A stretch of 64,000 bases of DNA from Larix kaempferi (Eukaryota; Streptophyta; Pinopsida; Pinales; Pinaceae): contig BSBM01000260.1 in the NCBI GenBank assembly GCA_027924585.1, positions 15,389,001 through 15,453,000 of the forward strand. Reading direction: 5' to 3'. Made by a program: the position numbers and the translations under genes. The notes below the pieces were generated by a model, which worked only from the letters and a program-made list of their open reading frames with translations, was not told the origin of the DNA and made no database searches. Below, in pieces: positions 57,662 to 64,000 of the stretch (positions are counted from its first letter, which is position 1; every line of letters starts with the position of its first letter).

Positions 57662-58678
57662 ATGGATTCCACTTCCGGTGCACAAATGTCAAATTTGCAA
57701 ACTCCAATCTTTTCAGGTAAAAAATATGAATATTGGTATCTAACTATGAAAGCTTTGTTCAGAGGTCAAGATGTATGGGAAATAGTCCAAAATTGCTATG
57801 CAGAACCAGCAAATATGACATCATATAACAATCTCACACAAGTTGAGAAGAATGACTTGAGGGAACAAAGGAAGAAAGATGGAAAGACATTGTTCTACAT
57901 ACATCAAGAAACACATGAAACCATACTACCAAGAGTATAAACAACAAAGACAACTAAGGAAGCATGGGATACACTAGAAACTTCCTATTAAGGTTTGAAC
58001 AAGGTAAGGACTACCAATCTACAACTCCTTTGAAGAGATTTTGAATCTCTGTCAATGAATGATACAGAGTCAGTAGAATCATTTTATACTCGAGTTATTG
58101 GTCTGATTAATCATGGAGAAAATCTAGCTGACCAAAGAGTCGTTGAAAAAATTCTTAGAAGTCTTCCTCAAATATTTGAATATTTAGTTGTGAACCTGGA
58201 GGAAAGCAAAGATCTGTCCCAATTTACTGTTGATGAGTTTCAAGCCTCACTCCTCAATCATGAACATACAATCAACATATCAAATACATCATTAGAAGGT
58301 GCATTTGCAACAAAGTCATCCATAAGTCGTGGAAGAGGCAGGGGAAGATCAAACTCTAGAGGCATAGGAAGAAGTTCTTTCAGAGGAGGACGCAACAACA
58401 ACCCTTCATATGTCGTTGGTAGAGGTCAAAATCATATCCCCAGTCAACCAAGTGGACAAAGGTATGATAAATAAAAAAATTCAATGTCATTACTATAAAA
58501 GGTTTGGAAACTTTGCATATGAATGCAGGAAGAAGTAGTACGACCAAGGTAAGCAAGGTCAAACACAGTCAAGCAACACCAACACTTCGACCAACGCAAT
58601 GTTCTTAGCATGTGCATCTCCACTTGAATGCAATGTTGTCCAAGAAATTCCAAGTGACATATGGTATTTAGACTCAGG
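57662..58678 (+). pseudogene. Gag and start of protease, outer copia element
   Basis: First ATG at 57662 (MDSTSGAQMSNLQTPIFSGK), then YEYWYLTMKALFRGQDVWEI and a UBN2-type gag core (WDTLETSY, SVESFYTRVIGLINHGENLA). In-frame stops fall at about 57938, 57989 and 58034; an Arg/Gly-rich stretch (RGRGRGRSNSRGIGRSSF) follows. A frame change precedes the zinc knuckle (CHYYKRFGNFAYEC) near 58490. The piece ends at the insertion point of the inner element. Confidence 0.7.
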
Positions 58679-59235
58679 TGTTAGAAAAACAGGATCACAG
58701 AGCAACAACAATAAACAAGATGCGAATACAAATTACAAAAACACATTACAAGAGAGACACCAATATATCATGGTTCACCCAAGATGGGATACGCCCACAT
58801 TGAAATTTCCAGTCCTTATTATTATACCATCCAACAAATGAAGGGATACAACCTGTAGCACATCCACTGCACTTCCTCTTCACTTTCTCACATTCTCTCT
58901 TCCACGATCTCAGATATATTTACAATGCATAATACCTAATACATCAACCCTAGCCGTATTACAATGTGTTTCTTATAAAGGGGAATACAATGGGAAAATA
59001 CCACAGGTTACCCAAAACCATGGGCCCGTAATCTGTTGGCGAAAAATCAACCCATAACAAAAATTTCTTTCGGGGGCGTTGCCCCTGAACCCCCGATGGG
59101 CCCCATTTCCCCCCGCGCCCCCCAGCCGGGGGAGTGCACCCCTGTTGCACGTGCCGGGATCATAACCAAACCTGGGGTACAAACACGCCTGAATCATCAT
59201 CTTTGAGACTGGAAGATCAGGCTCCACAACCAACA
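58679..59235 (-). repeat. 3' LTR of the inner copia element
   Basis: 557 bases with a G/C-rich hairpin block near 59070-59150 (GGGGGCGTTGCCCC, CCCCCGCGCCCCCC). Confidence 0.9.
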
Positions 59236-59356
59236 ATCTCCCACTTGGAGATTGATCACAATAACTCCACCGCTACTGTACTTGCAGGACCTTGGACTTG
59301 GAAAATTTTTCATCTTCACCTTCATGCTAGAAGGCCAACTGAAATTGACCAGGAAC

Positions 59357-62300
59357 TCAGTTCTCTTTGGTCACTACCTTTGTAAATATGTCTGTAGGAT
59401 TCTGGCTAGTATATATACTCTCCAGCTTCAACAGTTCATCTTCCAGAATAGAGCATATGAAATGGTACTTGAGCTATATATGTTTAGTCCTGGAATGGAA
59501 TGTTGAGTTCTTTGCAAGATGAATGGCACTCTGGCTGTCACTATACAACCTTCTATCCTTCTGATTCTTACCCAATTCCTCCATAAACCTCTGCAACCAA
59601 ATCATCTCTTTACTAGCCTCTGTAACAACAACATAATCTACTTCTGTTGTTGAAAGTGCAACAACCTTTTGCAATTTCAAAATCCAACTTACTGCTATTC
59701 CACCTATAATAAACACATACCCTGTGGTGCTCCTCCTGCTATCCTTATCACTTGCCATATCTGCATCAACATATCCTTGTAGAACAGTGTCTGAACCTCC
59801 AAAACATAATGCATGAGTGGTAGTACCTCTCATATACCTGATAATCCACTGTACTGCCTTACAATGTTCTTTACCTGGATTGTTCATGTATCTGCTCGCA
59901 GCTCCCACTGCATGTGCAATATCTGGTCTTGTGCACACCATGGCATACATCAAGCTGCCAATTACTGATGAATAGGGAATCTTGGACATGTAATCTATCT
60001 CTTCCTGTGTCTTGGGACACATTTCCTTACTTAGATTGAAATGGATGGCCAAAAATGTACTAACTAGTTTTGCATTCTGCATTCTGAACCTCTCCAACAC
60101 CTTTTGTATGTACTCACCCTGAGACAATGTCAATTTGTGATTTTTCTTATCTCTTGTTATTCTCATACCAAGGATTTGCTTTGAAGCACCCAAATCCTTC
60201 ATCGCAAATGAATGAGCTAACTTCCTTTTGAGCACATTTATATCCCGCATGTTAAACCCTGCAACAAGCATGTCATCCACATACAATAACAAGATAACAT
60301 ATCTTCCATTATCTAGCTTCTTGAAATAAACAAAGTGGTCAAAATGACATCTACTATAACCCTGTTCTGTCATAAACCTGTCATATTTTAAATACCACTG
60401 CCTTGGAGCTTGCTTCAAGCCATACAAGCTATTCTTCAACCCGCATACCAAATTCTCCTTCCCTTTGACCTCATACCCTTGTGGCTGCTGCATATATATC
60501 TCTTCCTCCAAATCCCCATGGAGAAAGGTTGTTTTCACATCTGACTGTTCAAGATGCAAATCTTCTACCACCAATAGACTTAAAATTTTCCTAATTGAAG
60601 TCATCTTAAAAACAGGAGAAAATATTTCATCTAAATCTATACCTTTCTTTTGTGCAAACCCATTTATAACAAATTTGGACTTGTACCAATTCTTACCTCC
60701 TTCTTCTTCCTTCAACCTGTAAATCCATTTGTTTTGCAATGCTCTTTTACCAGTAGGAAACTGAACCAAATCCCAAGTCTGGTTTCCTACCAATGAGTCC
60801 ATCTCCTCATCCATGCCTTGCTCCCACTTTCTAGTTTCCACCTGCATTGCTTCTTCATAACATTCTAGTTCACCAGAATAAATCATCAATAAATAATACA
60901 TTGAAGGAGAGTATCGTTTAGGGATTCTACTTAACCTAGTAAATCTTCTTACACTTGCAAGAGTTTCAGGTACTTGCTGCTGTTCTTGATTTTATGGCAC
61001 CTTTGGAACTTCATTTTCTTTAATTTCAACAAGTGCTATGTACTCAGTGTTTTCCTTTTCCTGTTTCTTTCTCTGTAACTGATCTTTATACACGACCTTT
61101 TCATTGAATATCACATCTCTACTCTTAATGATTTTGTGATTTTCATAATCCCTTAAGCGATAACCAAAATCATCAACCCCATATTCAATAAAGGTACATT
61201 TCTTGGATTTAGCTTCAAGCTTTGTTCTATTTTCTTTATCAATATGGACAAATGCTTCACAACCAAAAGTTCTCAGAAATGAGTAGTTTACCTTTTTACC
61301 TGTCCATGCCTCCTCTGGAATACCACCATCCAAAGCACTTGAAGGCCCTCTGCTTATTAAATAAACAACAATATTTACAACATCTTCCCAAAACTGTAAG
61401 GACAACCCTGCATGCAATCTAATACATATTGCACGCTCCATGATCGTTCTATTCATCCTTTCTGACACACCATTTTCTTGTGGTGTTCCTGGGACTGTCT
61501 TCTCTCTACGAATCCCATGGTATGAACAGTAACTATCAAACTCCTTGCTGCAGTACTCACCTCCATTATCAGATCTGAGACACTTCAACCTTTTTCCTGT
61601 CTCATTCTCAACCAAAACTTTCCACTTCTTAAAAGTAACAAACACATCAGATTTCTATGTAATGCAATAAACCCAAGTTTTCCTAGTTGCATCATCAATA
61701 AATGTGACATAATAATGAGAGCCACCAAGAGATTGTACTTGAGACGGTCCCCATACATCTGTATGCACAAGCTCTAACTTTTCATTCTTCTTCTGTTTCC
61801 CAACCCTGAGAAATATGACTCTCTTCTGTTTTCCATAAACACAGTTCTCACAGAATTCCAAACTTATCTGCTTCAAATCTGGAAACAACTTCCTTGAGTG
61901 GAGAATCTACATCCTCTTCTCACTCATGTGGCGAACCCTATGATGCCACAATGCTGTATCTGTTCCCGTGGAATCTAAAGAGATAGAATGGTCAATATTA
62001 TGAGGACATAAATACAACATACCTATCATGTCTCCTTTTGCTATCACCATTGATCCTTTAGTGATCTTCCACCACGTTTCTCCAAACGTAGATAGACATC
62101 CGCCATCTCCCAACTGCCCTATTGAGATCATATTTCTTTTCATAGCAGGAATATGCCTTACATCTTTCAGCAGCCAATCAGTTCCATTCTTAAATTTTAT
62201 CCATACCTTACCCATTCCAACATTAATTTTACATGGCTCATCATCACTCAATAAAACATGTCCAAAATCGCCTAGAACATAATCATGAAAATATTTTCTA

Positions 62301-63199
62301 TGGGGTGTATCATGACATGAAGCCCCTGAATCTACTACCCAATAATCACTAGTATTATCTAATGCAAGAATAAAAGCATCTTGTAGCACATCACCTGCTA
62401 CATTTGCTTCCTGGGTAGTTTCTTGCTGTCCATCTCCTTTCTTCTTTAGAGATCTGCAGTCTTTCTTTAGATGTCCTTTCTTTCCACAGTTCCAACACTA
62501 TATCTTTCCCAGTCTGGACTTGGATATGCCCATTTTATACTTGCTACGATTACCTTGTCTCTTTCCTTTCTCCCTTTGTATTCCCCTGCTCTCCATGGTC
62601 AACATATTACTTGATGTCTCACTTGTACTTTTTCTTCGCATTTCCTCACTAAGAATAACACTAACAACATCATCAAATATCAAGGTGTTTGAACCATAGA
62701 CAGAGTTACTTACAACCATGACCAAGCCATTCCAGCTTTCTGGCATTGAACACAAGATTAGAAGAGCCCTAACCTCATCATCAAAGTTCACACTTACAGA
62801 ACTTATTTGATTTGTAACCATATTAAATTCATTTAAATGATCAACAACAAATCCACCTTCAGACATATTCATATTAAATAAACGATTCATTAGAAATACC
62901 TTGTTGGAGGCCGAGGGTTATTCATACAGCTTACCCAATGCGCTCATCAAACCCTCCGTTGTATTTTCTTTTGAGATATTGAAATCCACCGAAAAATCCA
63001 GGGACATCCGTATTGTTCCCAGTGCCTTTCTGTCAAGAACCTCCCATTCTTCGTCCTTCATAGTCGCCGACTGCTTTTCTCTCCCTCCTAATGGTAGGCA
63101 TAGATCCTTCTGGTATAGATAGTCCTCCATTTGCATCTTCCATAACTAGTAGTTCCGGCGATTAAATTTCTCGACCTTAAACTTTTCTTCTTCCGCCAT
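59357..63199 (-). pseudogene. Inner copia gag-pol: one frame, at least seven nonsense codons
   Basis: Start ATG at 63199 (MAEEEKFKVEKFNRRNY). Order: gag with MQMEDYLYQKDLCLPLGG, knuckle CWNCGKKGHLKKDC, protease WVVDSGASCHDTP, integrase (WHHRVRHM, CENCVYGKQKRV, YVTFIDDATRKTWVY, LRSDNGGEYCSKEF, PQENGVSERMNRTIMERA), RT (FLHGDLEEEIYMQQPQGYEV, YGLKQAPRQWYLKYD, LLLYVDDMLVAG near 60280), RNase H (DADMASDKDSRRSTTGYVF, DSQSAIHLAKNSTFHSRTKH). Stops, all in the same frame and without frameshifts: near 63150, 62915, 62498, 61907, 61653, 60992 and 59474. Most are TAG. Confidence 0.9.
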
Positions 63200-63274
63200 T
63201 GCTCCCACTCGAACCAGAAGCCTTAGTTTCATGCGGGTTTATCTTCCAAATAGACCTTTGGCTATGATACCAAT

Positions 63275-63832
63275 TGTTAGAAAAACAAGATCGGAGAGCA
63301 ACAACAATAAACAAGATGCAAATACAATTTACATAAACACATTACAAGAGAGACACAAATATATCGTGGTTCACCCAAGATGGGATACATCCACACTGAA
63401 ATTTCCATTCCTTATTATTATACCATCCAACAAATGAAGTGATACAACCTGCAGCACATCCGCTACACTTCCTCTTCACTGTCTCACAGTCTCTCTTCCA
63501 AGATCTCAGAGATATTTACAATGCATAATAGCTAATACATCAACCCTATCCGTATTACAATTTATTTCTTATAAAGGGGAATACAATGGGAAAATACCAT
63601 GGGTTACCCAAAACCATGGGCCTGTAATATGTTGGCGAAAAACAAACCCATAACAAAAATTTCTTTCGGGGGCGCTGCCCCCGAAACCCCGACGAGGCCC
63701 CGTTGCCCCCCACGCCCCCCAGCCGGGGGAGTGCACCCCTGTTGTGCATACTGGCATCATAACCAAACCTGGGGTACAAACATGGCTGAATCATCATCTA
63801 TGAGACTGGAAGATCATGCTCCACAACCAATA
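63275..63832 (-). repeat. 5' LTR of the inner copia element
   Basis: 558 bases, highly similar to the 3' LTR with scattered transitions. The end reads ACCAATA where the 3' LTR has ACCAACA. Confidence 0.9.
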
Positions 63833-63843
63833 TTAGGTTGTAG

Positions 63844-64000
63844 CAATCATATGACTGGTAATTTAAATCTATTCTCTAGTCTAGATAAATCAGTTCAAAC
63901 TAATGTCGCACTTGGAAATAATATTCAAGTCATTGTTTTGGGTAAGGGTACTATTGATATTCTAACCAAATAGGGGGAGTAGAAAACTATGTCTGATATT
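63844..64000 (+). pseudogene. Outer copia protease, continued
   Basis: SNHMTGNLNLFSSLDKSVQT and NVALGNNIQVIVLGKGTIDI are the part of protease and its downstream region that belongs directly after WYLDSG at 58678. An in-frame TAG lies at about 63971, and the sequence then leaves the window. Confidence 0.75.

Larger units (their letters stand above)
58679..63832 (-). mobile_element. Inner Ty1/copia element, complete, minus strand
   Basis: LTRs 58679-59235 and 63275-63832, both starting TGTTAGAAAAACA. Polypurine tract 59236-59248 (minus CCAAGTGGGAGAT) and primer-binding site 63261-63273 (minus TTGGTATCATAGC). The TSD is TCAGG (58674-58678) and TTAGG (63833-63837), one transition apart. It sits in the protease of the outer element. 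Confidence 0.92.
56492..64000 (+). mobile_element. Outer Ty1/copia element, plus strand, runs off the window
   Basis: The 5' LTR begins TGTTGGAAAAATGAATTACG at 56492. Gag follows at 57650. The protease motif is split: WYLDSG ends at 58678 and SNHMTGNLNLFSSLDK resumes at about 63844, after the inner element. Later pol and the 3' LTR lie beyond 64000. Confidence 0.8.

Overview
The window reads as nuclear DNA of a large-genome land plant. I see one multi-exon gene with plant-type GT-AG introns, including a 7.8 kb intron full of transposons. Around it are Ty1/copia, Ty3-like and L1-type LINE elements, many nested or broken, separated by AT-rich DNA. A gymnosperm would fit the TE density and long intron, but nothing here proves it. 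I saw no rRNA, true tRNA, CRISPR, organellar or bacterial genes.

Layout. 0-8.8 kb: AT-rich DNA with two 5'-truncated LINE insertions (2273-4538, + strand; 5518-7342, - strand), each bounded by target-site duplications (TSDs) I could read. 9.0-22.2 kb: the only host-type gene I can support, on the + strand, with 11 exons and about 922 codons. It encodes an uncharacterised coiled-coil, Ser-rich protein. Its first intron holds a decayed copia copy with a duplicated integrase segment and a gag-protease-only Ty3-like element with a recent 534-bp tandem duplication. 22.2-30.3 kb: intergenic DNA, a decayed LINE ORF1-like stretch, and a long foldback element into whose centre a fairly young LINE has inserted. 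30.4-34.9 kb: a complete but non-autonomous copia element (LTR-gag-protease-LTR). 35-42.6 kb: arrays of palindromes, a solo arm of the foldback family, and a decayed LTR element with coiled-coil remnants.

42.6-56.5 kb is the most unusual part. A minus-strand gene-length pseudogene carries the motif set VDGTN / QMDNC..DNKN / THEDID, which I associate with the poorly characterised DUF7869-type family, probably transposase-derived. It is split by a 6.8 kb copia insertion. It is flanked on one side by short AAAGTG-type repeats and on the other by a ~194-bp tandem array whose related motif lies in inverted orientation. Together these may be one large, little-described DNA transposon. The copia element inside it carries, in its 3' noncoding part, a row of short hairpins whose stems change in a compensating way.

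56.5-64.0 kb: a copia element (+ strand, continuing past the window) whose protease region is interrupted by a second complete copia element (- strand, 58679-63832). That inner element keeps one reading frame but has at least seven nonsense codons.

All family names come from reading motifs by eye. No alignment or database search was run. Boundaries marked 'about' can be off by tens of bases.
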